Assembly: GCA_045226255.1 (NCBI GenBank) | Contig: JBGVCG010000017.1 | Coordinates: 62,001 to 126,000, forward strand | From: UBA1181 sp045226255 | GTDB taxonomy: Bacteria > Bacteroidota > Bacteroidia > Bacteroidales > Paludibacteraceae | Length of the DNA stretch: 64,000 nt | Reading direction: 5' to 3' | Part shown: positions 15,265 through 25,439 of the stretch, one piece after another | Layout: every line of letters begins with the position of its first letter | Position numbering within the stretch: the stretch's first letter is position 1 | Made by a program: the position numbers and the translations under genes | The notes under the pieces: model-generated | What the model was told of the DNA's origin: nothing | Seen by the model: the letters and a program-made list of their open reading frames with translations, nothing else | The model's database searches: none

Positions 15265-16956
15265 ATGGCTGAAAATATTCAGGAGAATGAAGAGAAGAAA
15301 AATTTGAACTTCATTGAGGAAATTGTAGAAGAAGATTTAAAAGAAGGGCGCAACGGAGGAAGAATCCAGACGCGTTTTCCGCCGGAGCCTAATGGATACC
15401 TACATATCGGTCATGCGAAAGCGATCTGCATGGATTTCGGTATCGCGAAGAAATACAACGGAATCTGCAACCTACGTTTCGACGACACGAACCCTGTGAA
15501 GGAGGATGTCGAGTATGTGGACTCCATCCAGGAAGACATCCAATGGCTTGGTTTCCAGTGGGCGAACGTCTACTACGCATCCGACTATTTTCAGCAGCTT
15601 TGGGATTTGGCAGTGCGCTTCATCAAAGAGGGTAAGGCCTATGTGGACGAACAAACAGCCGAAGAGATAGCGAAACAGAAGGGAACACCGACCACTCCAG
15701 GTACGGAGAGCCCATTCCGCAACCGTCCGATCGAGGAGAACCTGCGTCTCTTCATGGAGATGTCCGAAGGAAAAATCGAGGATGGTAAGATGGTGCTGCG
15801 CGCCAAGATCGACATGGCGAACCCGAACATGCACTTCCGTGACCCGATCATCTACCGTATCATCACGACACATCCTCACCACCGCACAGGCAACAAGTGG
15901 AAAGTATACCCGATGTATGACTTCGCCCATGGGCAGTCAGACTATTTCGAGGGTGTGACCCACTCCCTCTGCACTTTGGAGTTTGAGGTGCACCGACCAC
16001 TGTACGATTGGTTCATCGACCAATTCGCCGATACCGACTACAGACCTAAGCAGCGTGAATTCAATAGACTGAACATCACCTATACCGTGATGAGCAAGCG
16101 CAAGATGTTGCAACTCGTTCAGGAAGGACTCGTGAGCGGTTGGGACGATCCACGTATGCCAACCATCTGCGGTCTGCGTCGTCGTGGTTTCACACCATCC
16201 TCCATCCGCGAATTTGTGAAGCGAATCGGTTATACGAAATATGACGGCGTCATCGACGTCTCCATGCTGGAGGCCACGATACGCGAAGAGTTGAACGCAA
16301 CGGCCATGCGTGCCAGTGCGGTCATCCATCCGATCAAACTAATCCTCACCAACTACCCTGAAGGCAAGGTAGAAATGATGGAGGCTATTAACAACCCAGA
16401 GGACGAGTCAATGGGTACGCATGAGGTGCCATTCTCCCGCGAGTTGTACATCGAGCAAGATGACTTCATGGAGAACGCTCCGAAGAAATACTTCCGCCTG
16501 ACGCCAGGCAATGAGGTTCGTCTGAAGAACGCTTACATCATCAAATGCACAGGATGTAAGAAGGATGCGAACGGTAATGTGACGGAAGTCTATGCTGAAT
16601 ACGACCCTGAGACGAGAAGCGGAATGCCAGGCAGCGACCGTAAGGTTAAGGGCACGATCCACTTCGTCTCCGTGCAGCACGCTGTTCCAGCGGAGGTTCG
16701 TCTATACGACCGACTCTTCAACGTGGAGAATCCAGGAGACGAGAAAGACAAGGATTTCAGGGAATTGTTGAACCCGAACTCACTCACCATCGCCCATTCA
16801 TTTGTGGAGCCATGGTTGAAGGATGTTCAGCCGCTCCAGCACTTCCAGTTCCAACGAATCGGTTACTTCAATGTAGATCCCGATTCAGCGCCAGGCAAGC
16901 TTGTCTTCAACCGCACTGTAGCGTTAAAGGATAGTTGGGCAAAAATCGCGAAATAA
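15265..16956 (+). CDS. glnS: Glutamine--tRNA ligase
   Basis: GlnRS charges tRNA-Gln with glutamine in the cytoplasm. The 563-residue protein is the usual bacterial length. Class I signatures are visible: PPEPNGYLHIGHAKA (HIGH at 47-50) and VMSKRKML (the KMSKS equivalent at ~276), and the GlnRS-specific DDTNPVKE and EFNRLN segments; the C-terminal anticodon-binding beta-barrels end in RTVALKDSW. Having GlnRS means this organism can charge Gln-tRNA directly. It is followed by the GT117 gene after 60 bp, with no terminator visible. Confidence 0.97.
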   Translation: MAENIQENEEKKNLNFIEEIVEEDLKEGRNGGRIQTRFPPEPNGYLHIGHAKAICMDFGIAKKYNGICNLRFDDTNPVKEDVEYVDSIQEDIQWLGFQWANVYYASDYFQQLWDLAVRFIKEGKAYVDEQTAEEIAKQKGTPTTPGTESPFRNRPIEENLRLFMEMSEGKIEDGKMVLRAKIDMANPNMHFRDPIIYRIITTHPHHRTGNKWKVYPMYDFAHGQSDYFEGVTHSLCTLEFEVHRPLYDWFIDQFADTDYRPKQREFNRLNITYTVMSKRKMLQLVQEGLVSGWDDPRMPTICGLRRRGFTPSSIREFVKRIGYTKYDGVIDVSMLEATIREELNATAMRASAVIHPIKLILTNYPEGKVEMMEAINNPEDESMGTHEVPFSRELYIEQDDFMENAPKKYFRLTPGNEVRLKNAYIIKCTGCKKDANGNVTEVYAEYDPETRSGMPGSDRKVKGTIHFVSVQHAVPAEVRLYDRLFNVENPGDEKDKDFRELLNPNSLTIAHSFVEPWLKDVQPLQHFQFQRIGYFNVDPDSAPGKLVFNRTVALKDSWAKIAK

Positions 16957-17016
16957 TAAATCTTGGCGATGCCCGTTTTAACAATAGACAATAAAAAACA
17001 CTAATAGTAATAAAAA

Positions 17017-20000
17017 ATGAAGCGATTCAAGTTATTGAACAACATTGTCGGATGGATAGTATTCGCTATCGCAGCGGCAACGTACTTGATGACGATTGAG
17101 CCGACAGCCAGTTTCTGGGACTGCGGCGAGTTTATTTCAACTGCATATAAACTAGAAGTAGGACACCCGCCGGGAGCACCTTTCTTCATGCTGACGGCAA
17201 GGTTATTCACTCTTTTCGCTTCAGACCCTGCGCACGTGGCCATGATGGTGAACTCATTCTCGGCTTTGTGTAGCGCATTTTGTATTCTGTTCCTCTTCTG
17301 GACCATTACCCATTTGGCTCGCAAGTTGGTTCTGGGTTCGGAGAATCAGGAAGAGATTTCCTTGTCACAAATGATCACTATTTTGGGAGCAGGTGCTGTC
17401 GGTGCTCTTGCATACACCTTCACCGACACATTCTGGTTCTCCGCCGTAGAGGGCGAGGTATATGCCTATTCATCCCTCTTCACAGCGGTGGTCTTCTGGG
17501 CCATCTTCAAGTGGGAAGAAGTGGCGGACCAACCGTACGCCAACCGTTGGTTGGTGCTCATCGCATACTTGATGGGACTCTCAATCGGTGTTCACCTATT
17601 GAACTTGCTGACCATTCCAGCCTTGGTTTTGGTCTACTACTTCAAGAAATACGATGCAACGATCAAGGGTTCCTTCAAAGCCTTGGGCGTCTCCGTCGCT
17701 ATACTCGTCATGGTGCTCTATGGCATCATTCCGGGATTCGTTGAGGTAGCAGGTTGGTTCGAGTTGTTCTTCGTCAACACACTCGGATTCAGCTTCAACA
17801 CAGGAACAATCATCTATGCCATCTTGTTGGTTGGCTGCCTAGTATGGGGAATATGGGAGACCATGGATAACGGTAACGTTCAGTCCTCCCCAAAAACTTC
17901 CAAGCAACAAAACAGCAATGAGACCCGTAAGATCGCCGCATTCGTGCTTTCGATCCTTCTGCTCGGAATCCCTTTCTTGGGCGGACGAATCAACACGTTC
18001 TTAGGGTTACTTCTGACGGGCGGAATCGCCGCATTCTTGTATTTGGGGAAGAAATACTACAACAACTCCCTCCTCAATACGATTTTGGTGTGCTGCACGG
18101 TAATCCTTCTCGGATACGCCTCATACGCCGCCATCATCATCCGTTCCGCGGCCAACACGCCAATGGATCAGAACTCGCCGGATGACGTATTCGCCCTAAA
18201 GAGCTACTTGAACCGTGAACAGTATGGTGACACACCTCTGCTCTACGGAGAAAGCTACGCTTCCGAATACGAGTACAAAAGCGATGGCACACCGAACTAC
18301 ACCGAGGGAGAGACGCTTTACGCTAAGAAAGTGAAGACGAACCCGAACGAATCGGACGAGTACGAAGCATACGACACAAAGAAAAAATACAAGCATCAGC
18401 TCTGTATGTTGTTCCCTCGTATGTACAGCACTCAATCCCACCATATCGCTGGGTACAAAGCATGGGGAAACATCAAGGGAAGAAAAGCTTCCTATATCGG
18501 CAAAGATGGTCAAAAGAAGACGAAAGTGGTCCCTACCTTCGGAGAAAACTTGAGCTTCTTCTTCAACTATCAAGTCAAATTCATGTATTTCCGATACTTC
18601 ATGTGGAACTTCGTGGGTAGGCAAAATGATGTGCAATCAACCGATGGTGGAATCGTCAACGGAAACTGGATTAGCGGCATCAACTTCATTGATTCCCTGT
18701 TCATAGGAGACCAGACGAACTTGCCTGATGCCTTAGCGAACAATAAGGGACGAAACACCTACTACTTCCTTCCTCTGTTGTTGGGTCTCTTGGGTATTTA
18801 CTATCAGATCAGCAAAAAGACCAAGAAAAACCCAAATCTGGGAATACAGAACTTTGTGGTTACCTTCACATTGTTCTTCATGACAGGTTTGGCCATCGTG
18901 TTGTATCTGAACCAAACACCTTTGCAACCGAGGGAACGTGACTACGCCTATGCTGGTTCGTTCTATGCGTTCTGTATTTGGATCGGATTGGCAGTCCCAG
19001 CATTAGTGGATCTGTTCAAGAAATTCATTTCCCCAACGATCGGCGCACCTGTCGCAACTGTAATCGGACTATTGGCAGGACCTGTGCTTCTCGCATCCCA
19101 GAACTGGGATGACCACGATCGTTCAGGCCGATACACATGCCGTGATTTCGGACAGAACTACTTGCTGACCATGGACCCTAACGGCGTCATCTTCACTAAC
19201 GGAGATAACGACACCTTCCCATTGTGGTACAACCAAGAGGTGGAGGGAGTCGGCACCGATCAGCGCGTCGCAAACCTCAGTTACCTGCAAATGGGATGGT
19301 ACGTAGACCAAATGAGACGTGATGCTTACGAATCCAAGGCTCTTCCGATCTCATTTAAGCCTCAACACTACATGAACGGAAGGATGGACTACGCCTACGT
19401 CGTAGATATCGTCGATGGTCGCCCTATCAGCCTTGAGACGGCCAACAACATCATGGTGGAAAATGATGCGAACCTCAAGAGAAGGATATTCGGAGACGCG
19501 AAGGAGAAGCTTTGGTTCTATCCTGCCAAGAATGTATACATGGACATCAATCCTGACGAGGTGATAAAAACCGGAACGGTAGACGCCAAAGACAAGGACA
19601 AGATCGTTTCCAAGATGAACATCGGATTCGGAGGGAAAAGATTCTTGGGCAAGCAAGAGATATTCATTCTCGACCTTCTCGCATCCAACCATTGGGAACG
19701 TCCGTTGTATTTTGCGACAACCGTCGGAAAAGAGAGCTTCACAGGCATAAACGATTACCTCCAATTGGAAGGTATGGCTTACCGTATCGTTCCTATCAAG
19801 AAAGATCCATTCTTGGCTAACGAGCGTGTGAATACAGACAAAATGTACGACAATATGCTCCATAAATTCAAATGGGGTGGTATTGCGGAGAATCCAAACA
19901 TTTACTTGGAGGAGAACAACTTGCGCATGATTCAAACGCACAGGTATATGTTCCTCCGTCTGGTGGACGCTCTGCTATTGGAAGCTAAGCAAGCAAGGAT

Positions 20001-20640
20001 GAAGCGTGACTACTGCGAGTTGCTCCGTTGGGCATTGTTAAGCGGTGATAGCCGTTACATGTCGGCTTTCAGACAATATACATCCGCTTACTACGACAAC
20101 AGTCGCATCACGAATAAATCCAACTATTCTGATTCCACTCTGATTGCCCATGCCCGCACTTCTGCGATAGAGATATTGGGCCAAAAGAGCGAGTCTATGA
20201 GTAACGGCGAATTGGGAGAAGCTATCTCAAATTATGCTAAACAAATAGACACAATAGCTGCTAAGCAATTTGCGGACGAGCGTGAGAAACGTGCCATCGA
20301 AGTACTAGACTTCGCCCAGAAAGTATTGCCTTCACCACAAGTTCCTTATGGCACATCGTCATTTATGATGGCAAAGCAGTACACCGAGCTGAAGCAGTAC
20401 GAGAAAGCGAAACCGATACTTCAAGCGTTAAAGGAGTCCTCACTCCAACACTTGGAATGGATCGAAGGATTGCCGAAGAGACATCAGACGAACTTCTCAG
20501 TGGTCGACTTGTTCAACGAGCAATTCTCCATCTTCCACGAAATCGCTCTCATCGAGGAATCAGCTAAGGACCCTGAGGCGGAGGCAGACGCCAAAGTGGT
20601 TTCCCAATATTATGAGTTATACAAAACATTGAATAAGTAA
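17017..20640 (+). CDS. DUF2723 / GT117 family membrane glycosyltransferase-like protein
   Basis: The N-terminal third is a DUF2723 domain, assigned to glycosyltransferase family 117 and related to protein O-mannosyltransferases. The signature TASFWDCGEFISTAYKLEVG near residues 30-48 carries the acidic pair expected to act in catalysis at the periplasmic face. About a dozen membrane helices fill the first ~700 residues. The rest (~700-1207) is largely soluble and contains GVIFTNGDNDTFPLWY and helical repeats. Proteins like this are abundant in Bacteroidota and are thought to glycosylate proteins or envelope glycans from a lipid donor; the exact acceptor is unknown. It forms a tight run with the deacetylase and purD (3-bp gap, then an overlap). 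Confidence 0.88.
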   Translation: MKRFKLLNNIVGWIVFAIAAATYLMTIEPTASFWDCGEFISTAYKLEVGHPPGAPFFMLTARLFTLFASDPAHVAMMVNSFSALCSAFCILFLFWTITHLARKLVLGSENQEEISLSQMITILGAGAVGALAYTFTDTFWFSAVEGEVYAYSSLFTAVVFWAIFKWEEVADQPYANRWLVLIAYLMGLSIGVHLLNLLTIPALVLVYYFKKYDATIKGSFKALGVSVAILVMVLYGIIPGFVEVAGWFELFFVNTLGFSFNTGTIIYAILLVGCLVWGIWETMDNGNVQSSPKTSKQQNSNETRKIAAFVLSILLLGIPFLGGRINTFLGLLLTGGIAAFLYLGKKYYNNSLLNTILVCCTVILLGYASYAAIIIRSAANTPMDQNSPDDVFALKSYLNREQYGDTPLLYGESYASEYEYKSDGTPNYTEGETLYAKKVKTNPNESDEYEAYDTKKKYKHQLCMLFPRMYSTQSHHIAGYKAWGNIKGRKASYIGKDGQKKTKVVPTFGENLSFFFNYQVKFMYFRYFMWNFVGRQNDVQSTDGGIVNGNWISGINFIDSLFIGDQTNLPDALANNKGRNTYYFLPLLLGLLGIYYQISKKTKKNPNLGIQNFVVTFTLFFMTGLAIVLYLNQTPLQPRERDYAYAGSFYAFCIWIGLAVPALVDLFKKFISPTIGAPVATVIGLLAGPVLLASQNWDDHDRSGRYTCRDFGQNYLLTMDPNGVIFTNGDNDTFPLWYNQEVEGVGTDQRVANLSYLQMGWYVDQMRRDAYESKALPISFKPQHYMNGRMDYAYVVDIVDGRPISLETANNIMVENDANLKRRIFGDAKEKLWFYPAKNVYMDINPDEVIKTGTVDAKDKDKIVSKMNIGFGGKRFLGKQEIFILDLLASNHWERPLYFATTVGKESFTGINDYLQLEGMAYRIVPIKKDPFLANERVNTDKMYDNMLHKFKWGGIAENPNIYLEENNLRMIQTHRYMFLRLVDALLLEAKQARMKRDYCELLRWALLSGDSRYMSAFRQYTSAYYDNSRITNKSNYSDSTLIAHARTSAIEILGQKSESMSNGELGEAISNYAKQIDTIAAKQFADEREKRAIEVLDFAQKVLPSPQVPYGTSSFMMAKQYTELKQYEKAKPILQALKESSLQHLEWIEGLPKRHQTNFSVVDLFNEQFSIFHEIALIEESAKDPEAEADAKVVSQYYELYKTLNK

Positions 20641-20643
20641 AAA

Positions 20644-21279
20644 ATGCTTATAGAACAATTGCCGACTGTGTACAGGAAGGTTTTTCCTGGCACAGTTTGG
20701 CGACTGCCTCGAAAAGAGAAAACGGTTTTCCTAACCTTCGATGATGGTCCGATACCAGAAGTGACTACCTTCGTGTTGGACTTTTTACGTGAGAAGGGAA
20801 TAAAAGCCACTTTTTTCTGCGTAGGCGACAACGTGAGAAAGCATCCTGAGGTATTCCAAAGGATAGTGGATGAAGGGCACCAAGTGGGGAACCACACATT
20901 CAACCATTTACAGGGGCTCTACACCTCCTCGAAAAATTACATCAAGAATGTGGAGAAGGCTGATGGACTGATAAAAAGCCCTCTATTCAGACCTCCTCAT
21001 GGGATACTGAGGTATATCCAGTTCATGACACTCCGACGCAAATTCAAAATCGTATTCTGGGATGTTGTGACCCGCGATTATAACCGCAAACTGAGCGGTG
21101 AGGAAGTTCTAGGAATCGTAAAAAAGTACACGAGGAATGGCTCAATCATCGTATTCCACGACTCCCTGAAAGCGGAAAAGAATATTCGCTACGCATTACC
21201 CAAAGCCATAGATTTCCTATCAACGGAAGGGTATAAGTTCGAGGTGTTAAGTCAAGAAACTATTAAGAAAGAGATATGA
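20644..21279 (+). CDS. Polysaccharide deacetylase family protein (NodB domain)
   Basis: The 211-residue protein is essentially one NodB homology domain (CE4). Such enzymes remove N- or O-acetyl groups from peptidoglycan, chitin-like glycans or surface polysaccharide. Motif 1 TFDDGP (residues 31-36) and motif 2 NHTFNH (His84 and His88) supply the Asp-His-His metal site; RPPHG serves as motif 3 and VFHDS as the late motif. There is no signal peptide, so the protein may act in the cytoplasm or be exported in another way. It starts 3 bp after the GT117 gene and overlaps purD by 4 bp (ATGA). Confidence 0.9.
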   Translation: MLIEQLPTVYRKVFPGTVWRLPRKEKTVFLTFDDGPIPEVTTFVLDFLREKGIKATFFCVGDNVRKHPEVFQRIVDEGHQVGNHTFNHLQGLYTSSKNYIKNVEKADGLIKSPLFRPPHGILRYIQFMTLRRKFKIVFWDVVTRDYNRKLSGEEVLGIVKKYTRNGSIIVFHDSLKAEKNIRYALPKAIDFLSTEGYKFEVLSQETIKKEI

Positions 21280-22547
21280 ATATACTATTGTTAGGTTCGG
21301 GCGGAAGGGAACACGCCCTGGCATGGAAAATTTCCCAAAGCCCAAAAGTGGAGAAACTGTACATCGCTCCAGGTAACGGAGGTACGCTCAACGTTGGCGA
21401 AAACGTGAACATTTCCGCCAATGACTTCCCCGCACTGAAGCAATTCGTTGTGAGCCACAACGTCAACATGGTAGTGGTCGGACCTGAGGACCCATTGGTA
21501 AACGGTGTCTACGACTTCTTCGCCAACGACCCGGCATTGAAGGCCATCCCTGTCATCGGACCATCCAAAGAGGGCGCCCAACTAGAGGGAAGCAAAGACT
21601 TCGCCAAAGGGTTCATGATGCGCCACAACATCCCTACCGCACGATATAAGAGTTTTACATCCAACACATTAAACGAAGGGTGTAAGTTCCTCGAACAACT
21701 GGAAGCTCCTTACGTACTGAAAGCCGATGGTTTGGCTGCGGGAAAGGGCGTTTTGATTATCCCTGACTTGGAAGAAGCGAAAAAAGAACTACGCAATATG
21801 TTGGACGGAAAGTTCGGCGCTGCCAGCAATACCGTCGTCATCGAGGAGTTCCTATCCGGCATCGAGTGCTCCGTCTTCGTGTTGACGGACGGAAACGACT
21901 ATAAGATCCTCCCTGTCGCCAAGGACTACAAGCGAATCGGAGAGGGTGACACCGGTCTGAATACGGGTGGAATGGGTGCTGTTTCCCCTGTCCCATTCGC
22001 AGACAAGCAATTCATGGACAAGGTGGAGAAACGTATCGTCATCCCGACCATAGAAGGCCTTAAGAAAGAAAAGATAACTTATAAAGGATTCATTTTCTTA
22101 GGCTTAATAAACGTGAAGAACGAACCGATGGTCATCGAGTACAACGTACGAATGGGAGACCCGGAAACAGAGGCTGTTATGCTTCGTATCAAATCCGACC
22201 TTGTTGATCTTTTCGAAGGCGTGGCAACAGGCACATTGGCCTCCAAAACATTGGAGGAGGACGAGCGTGCGGCAGTTACCGTAATGCTTGTCTCTGGTGG
22301 TTACCCAGAAGCCTATGAGAAGGGAAAAGTAATCACAGGAATTGAAAATGTGAAGGACAGCATTGTCTTCCATGCCGGCACAAAAGTACAAGATGGACAA
22401 TTGGTCACAAGTGGAGGACGCGTCATCTCCGTCAGTTCCTACGGAAAGGACAAGGAGGAGGCATTGTCCGTATCCTTCAAGAACGCTCAGAAGATCCAAT
22501 TCGACAAGAAGTATTTCCGCTCCGACATCGGAAAAGATCTAAGGTGA
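21276..22547 (+). CDS. purD: Phosphoribosylamine--glycine ligase (GAR synthetase)
   Basis: PurD joins glycine to 5-phosphoribosylamine with ATP, the second step of purine synthesis. The 423 residues are the usual length and show the family markers: N-terminal LLLGSGGREHALAWK, the ATP-grasp segment APYVLKADGLAAGKGVLI, the signature YNVRMGDPETEAVM and a C-terminal RVISVSSYGKDKEEA. The start overlaps the deacetylase stop (ATGA), which suggests translational coupling. A hairpin follows the gene. Confidence 0.97.
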   Translation: MNILLLGSGGREHALAWKISQSPKVEKLYIAPGNGGTLNVGENVNISANDFPALKQFVVSHNVNMVVVGPEDPLVNGVYDFFANDPALKAIPVIGPSKEGAQLEGSKDFAKGFMMRHNIPTARYKSFTSNTLNEGCKFLEQLEAPYVLKADGLAAGKGVLIIPDLEEAKKELRNMLDGKFGAASNTVVIEEFLSGIECSVFVLTDGNDYKILPVAKDYKRIGEGDTGLNTGGMGAVSPVPFADKQFMDKVEKRIVIPTIEGLKKEKITYKGFIFLGLINVKNEPMVIEYNVRMGDPETEAVMLRIKSDLVDLFEGVATGTLASKTLEEDERAAVTVMLVSGGYPEAYEKGKVITGIENVKDSIVFHAGTKVQDGQLVTSGGRVISVSSYGKDKEEALSVSFKNAQKIQFDKKYFRSDIGKDLR

Positions 22548-22586
22548 TCCCACCAATCACCAGTCAACCAAACAGATAAAAAACAA

Positions 22587-22614
22587 GGGGTCTAGAAATC
22601 ATTTTTTAGACCCC
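22587..22614. terminator. Hairpin after purD, T tract on the minus strand
   Basis: GGGGTCTA (22587-22594) pairs with TAGACCCC (22607-22614). On the plus strand only ACCTTA follows, but on the minus strand the stem is followed by TTGTTTTTT. It can separate purD from the next gene, though it would terminate better on the other strand. Confidence 0.5.
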
Positions 22615-22632
22615 ACCTTAAAATAATCTGAG

Positions 22633-23643
22633 ATGCAATACCTACAGTACAAAGACAACATATTACCTAACGTATCAACCATCTTGATATCGCTTATCGT
22701 TGTGCTGGTACTGTGGCACGAGGTGTTTTTCCCAAGCATGGTGGTGAATGAGGAGTCCATCGTACTGGGAGATTCTCCCCTCGCCTCTCTATGGAACCAA
22801 TACCTTCCGTTTAATGGGTGGATCAGCCGCCTCATCGCCTTGGCATGCCTCATCATCACCGCCTATTCGATGATATGGCTGAACGAAACTTTCGCATTCA
22901 TCAACGTGAGAACAATCCTACCCGCATTCATCTTCGCGGTCATCACATCGTTGTTGATGCGACCTCATTGCTTCTCCACCTCATGGATCATTGTTTTTTG
23001 CGTCGTACTCTTCGTGAACACCACATTCCGTCTGGTGGAAGGCAGCTCCGACAAATTCATCATCAGGGCATTCGATGCGGGACTCATCCTTTCCATATCC
23101 GCACTCTTCGCGATGCAGTCCCTGATCCTAGCGATTCCATTCTTCTTCCTGCTGTATAGATGCAATTCATTGAATGTAAAGATTGTGTTCGCCTTTTTGA
23201 CAGGAGTGATCCTGCCATTTTTCTACTGCGTCCTCGTGTCGGTCTACCGCAACCATCTCACCGAATGGACAGAATATTGGAGCACATGGATAAACCTGCA
23301 TAGCATACTCTCCTTGGCACACGATACCGAAGGAAAAATATATTTCGGCGTCATTGGCGTTCTCCTTATCATCTCCCTACTACACTTCATGCGCACACGT
23401 TCCCATCAGAACATTCGTAGCAGGGAAGAGGTAGTGTTCCTCACCAGATGTTTATTTACGACACTGGTCATCATGTTCATGGACATGGGCAACGCACAAT
23501 TGTTCCTGCCTTCATGCCTTTTCTTCTGCGCATTCATCATAGGGCAATACTTCACGCTGGAGTGGTCAATCCTCTCTAAGATATTACTAGCCATATTCCT
23601 CGTGAGCTCAATCCTATACTTCGTCCAACCCAACCTGATTTAA
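22633..23643 (+). CDS. Polytopic membrane protein of unknown function (possibly DUF6427-like)
   Basis: The 336-residue protein has about eight to ten membrane helices and few charged segments. It resembles the uncharacterised multi-pass proteins found next to purD in other Bacteroidota (DUF6427 comes to mind, not verified). No catalytic motif stands out. It is 3 bp before the DedA-like gene, so the two are translated from one message. Confidence 0.75.
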   Translation: MQYLQYKDNILPNVSTILISLIVVLVLWHEVFFPSMVVNEESIVLGDSPLASLWNQYLPFNGWISRLIALACLIITAYSMIWLNETFAFINVRTILPAFIFAVITSLLMRPHCFSTSWIIVFCVVLFVNTTFRLVEGSSDKFIIRAFDAGLILSISALFAMQSLILAIPFFFLLYRCNSLNVKIVFAFLTGVILPFFYCVLVSVYRNHLTEWTEYWSTWINLHSILSLAHDTEGKIYFGVIGVLLIISLLHFMRTRSHQNIRSREEVVFLTRCLFTTLVIMFMDMGNAQLFLPSCLFFCAFIIGQYFTLEWSILSKILLAIFLVSSILYFVQPNLI

Positions 23644-23646
23644 ACC

Positions 23647-24093
23647 ATGATTGAGTTTCTTGCCAACTATGGTTATTGGGGATTATTCATCGGTGCGTTT
23701 TTAGCGGGTTCCATCTTACCGTTCAGTTCCGAAATCCTATTGTCCGGACTACTGCTGGCAGGGGCTAACCCTACGCTGTGCCTTATCTCCGCCACCGCAG
23801 GAAATACGTTAGGCGGCATGACATGCTACTGGCTGGGTAAACTAGGAAGAATGGATTTACTCGAAAAACGATTGGGCATTCAGGAAGAAAAAGTGAAAAT
23901 ATGGAGTGTAAGGCTTAGGAACAAGGGCGCCGTATTGGGAATACTAGGGTTCCTTCCCTTCATCGGAGAGATAATCGAAGTTGCCCTAGGATACCTGAGA
24001 AGCAACGCATGGTTCGTTTGCCTATTCGTCGCCATAGGAAAAGGAATCCGCTACTTCGCATGGATGATGGCACACATTTACCTCGCCGGATAA
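23647..24093 (+). CDS. DedA/YqaA-type membrane protein
   Basis: The 148-residue protein matches the short YqaA branch of the DedA (SNARE-associated/VTT) family. It has an N-terminal re-entrant helix segment (GAFLAGSILPFSSEILLSGL), a glycine-rich ATAGNTLGGMTCYWLGKLG stretch, and GFLPFIGEIIEVALGYL. DedA proteins are linked to lipid-carrier (undecaprenyl phosphate) flipping and envelope homeostasis. The full DedA family carries a conserved Arg/Glu pair; here the Glu in FSSEI and the Glu in IGEIIE are the best candidates. Confidence 0.88.
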   Translation: MIEFLANYGYWGLFIGAFLAGSILPFSSEILLSGLLLAGANPTLCLISATAGNTLGGMTCYWLGKLGRMDLLEKRLGIQEEKVKIWSVRLRNKGAVLGILGFLPFIGEIIEVALGYLRSNAWFVCLFVAIGKGIRYFAWMMAHIYLAG

Positions 24094-24114
24094 ATTATTC
24101 TCCTATATTTTTTT

Positions 24115-24122
24115 TATTTTTG
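24115..24122 (+). promoter_or_regulatory. Promoter -7 box of the DUF6242-like lipoprotein gene
   Basis: TATTTTTG fits TAnnTTTG, 30 bp before the ATG. Between it and the start lies an 11-bp tandem repeat (ATTCGTGAAAA twice, 24131-24152). Confidence 0.5.
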
Positions 24123-24151
24123 CATTCAAAATTCGTGAAAAATTCGTGAAA

Positions 24152-25435
24152 ATGAAACATAAGTTATTTGCCTTCATATCGCTTGCCGTATTCAGCACAT
24201 CACTAACTTTTATGGCTTGCAAGGACGATGAGGATCAAAATGCGGAAAAGAATCTTGGTGACCCACGCATCAGAAGAATGGTGATCACCTCAGACCCAGA
24301 CATTATCATAGACGATGTGAATGCTATCATATTCAACTATGATTCATTGGACAAAGGAACAGACCTAACGCATGTACGCGCCTACATATATGGCTACATC
24401 TCCCAACCAACCTTCAAATACAAGAAAGACGGGGAATGGGTCAACTTCAAAAACGGCACATTGCTCGATTTGTCTAACAAATTGGAGATTCTCAGCACAT
24501 CAGAAGACAAAAGCCAACAAAAGAAATATACCATCGACATACGTGTCCACAATTATGACGTGGCGGCATTTACATGGCAAGAGTTCGCCTCCGTGGATAT
24601 CTCAGGAACAATATCCTCCCAAAAGTCATTCACCTACAAACAAACTAACTTTTGGTTCTGCTCCGACAACGAGGGAGAAAGCATGCTCTTTACCTCCACT
24701 GACCTGACTCAATGGAAGAAAAAAGTGCTCGACATCGACAATGCGGATTGGTCCGCATCAGCCATCTTGAACGACTCTATTTACGTACAGAAAAACAACG
24801 GGGAAATATATTTCGCTCATATTGACGACCTAAAGTTCTCAAAACTATCCTCCTCCATGGAAATTGAAAAGATTCTTTTCACGATAGGAGAAAAGATGTG
24901 GGCGATCGGTAACGACGGAAAAGGGAAATACTTGTATTCGAAGGGAGAAGGGGATTTCCAAAAAATCTCCGTCCTTTCCAACACGTTCTCTACTGAGAAT
25001 CTCACCACCTTCACTTCCCCATCAGGCTACACTTCCCTCGGCTACATCTACGCAACCCAAAACGGACAAGGAACGATCTGGTCGATAGACATGAAAGGAA
25101 AGACCTGCCTGCTCCAAAAGGCAGACGGTACCATCCCGTTCCTCAAGAACCCTAATGTATTCACCTACTCGGGTATGTTGGGCATCGTCGGTGGGGAAAA
25201 AGAAGACGGCACCTATTCCACACAATGCTTCTCCTCTAAAAGCGGAGGCATCACATGGGAACACGATTGGCACAAAGACCTAAGCACGGGATTATCCAAC
25301 TCGGGTACATTCATATTCTCCAAGCACGGAGAGATCGTCTTTGTCGGAGGAAATACCCCAACCGGTTTCTCCAACAAGGTTAGAAAGGCGGTCTTGAATA
25401 AATTGATTGCAGACGACTTGAACTATCAAAACTAA
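24152..25435 (+). CDS. DUF6242-like lipoprotein
   Basis: From the ATG at 24152 (a GTG two codons earlier is less likely) the protein is 427 residues with a lipoprotein signal (lipobox FMAC, then KDDEDQN). The segment DPRIRRMVITSDPDIIIDDV and the beta-propeller-like second half (repeats of the form FWFCSDNEGESMLFTST, KMWAIGNDGKGKYLYS, SGMLGIVGGEKEDG) fit the DUF6242 proteins of Bacteroidales. These are surface or periplasmic lipoproteins with Kelch-like blades and no known activity. The PfkB-type kinase follows after 4 bp. Confidence 0.8.
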   Translation: MKHKLFAFISLAVFSTSLTFMACKDDEDQNAEKNLGDPRIRRMVITSDPDIIIDDVNAIIFNYDSLDKGTDLTHVRAYIYGYISQPTFKYKKDGEWVNFKNGTLLDLSNKLEILSTSEDKSQQKKYTIDIRVHNYDVAAFTWQEFASVDISGTISSQKSFTYKQTNFWFCSDNEGESMLFTSTDLTQWKKKVLDIDNADWSASAILNDSIYVQKNNGEIYFAHIDDLKFSKLSSSMEIEKILFTIGEKMWAIGNDGKGKYLYSKGEGDFQKISVLSNTFSTENLTTFTSPSGYTSLGYIYATQNGQGTIWSIDMKGKTCLLQKADGTIPFLKNPNVFTYSGMLGIVGGEKEDGTYSTQCFSSKSGGITWEHDWHKDLSTGLSNSGTFIFSKHGEIVFVGGNTPTGFSNKVRKAVLNKLIADDLNYQN

Positions 25436-25439
25436 TACA

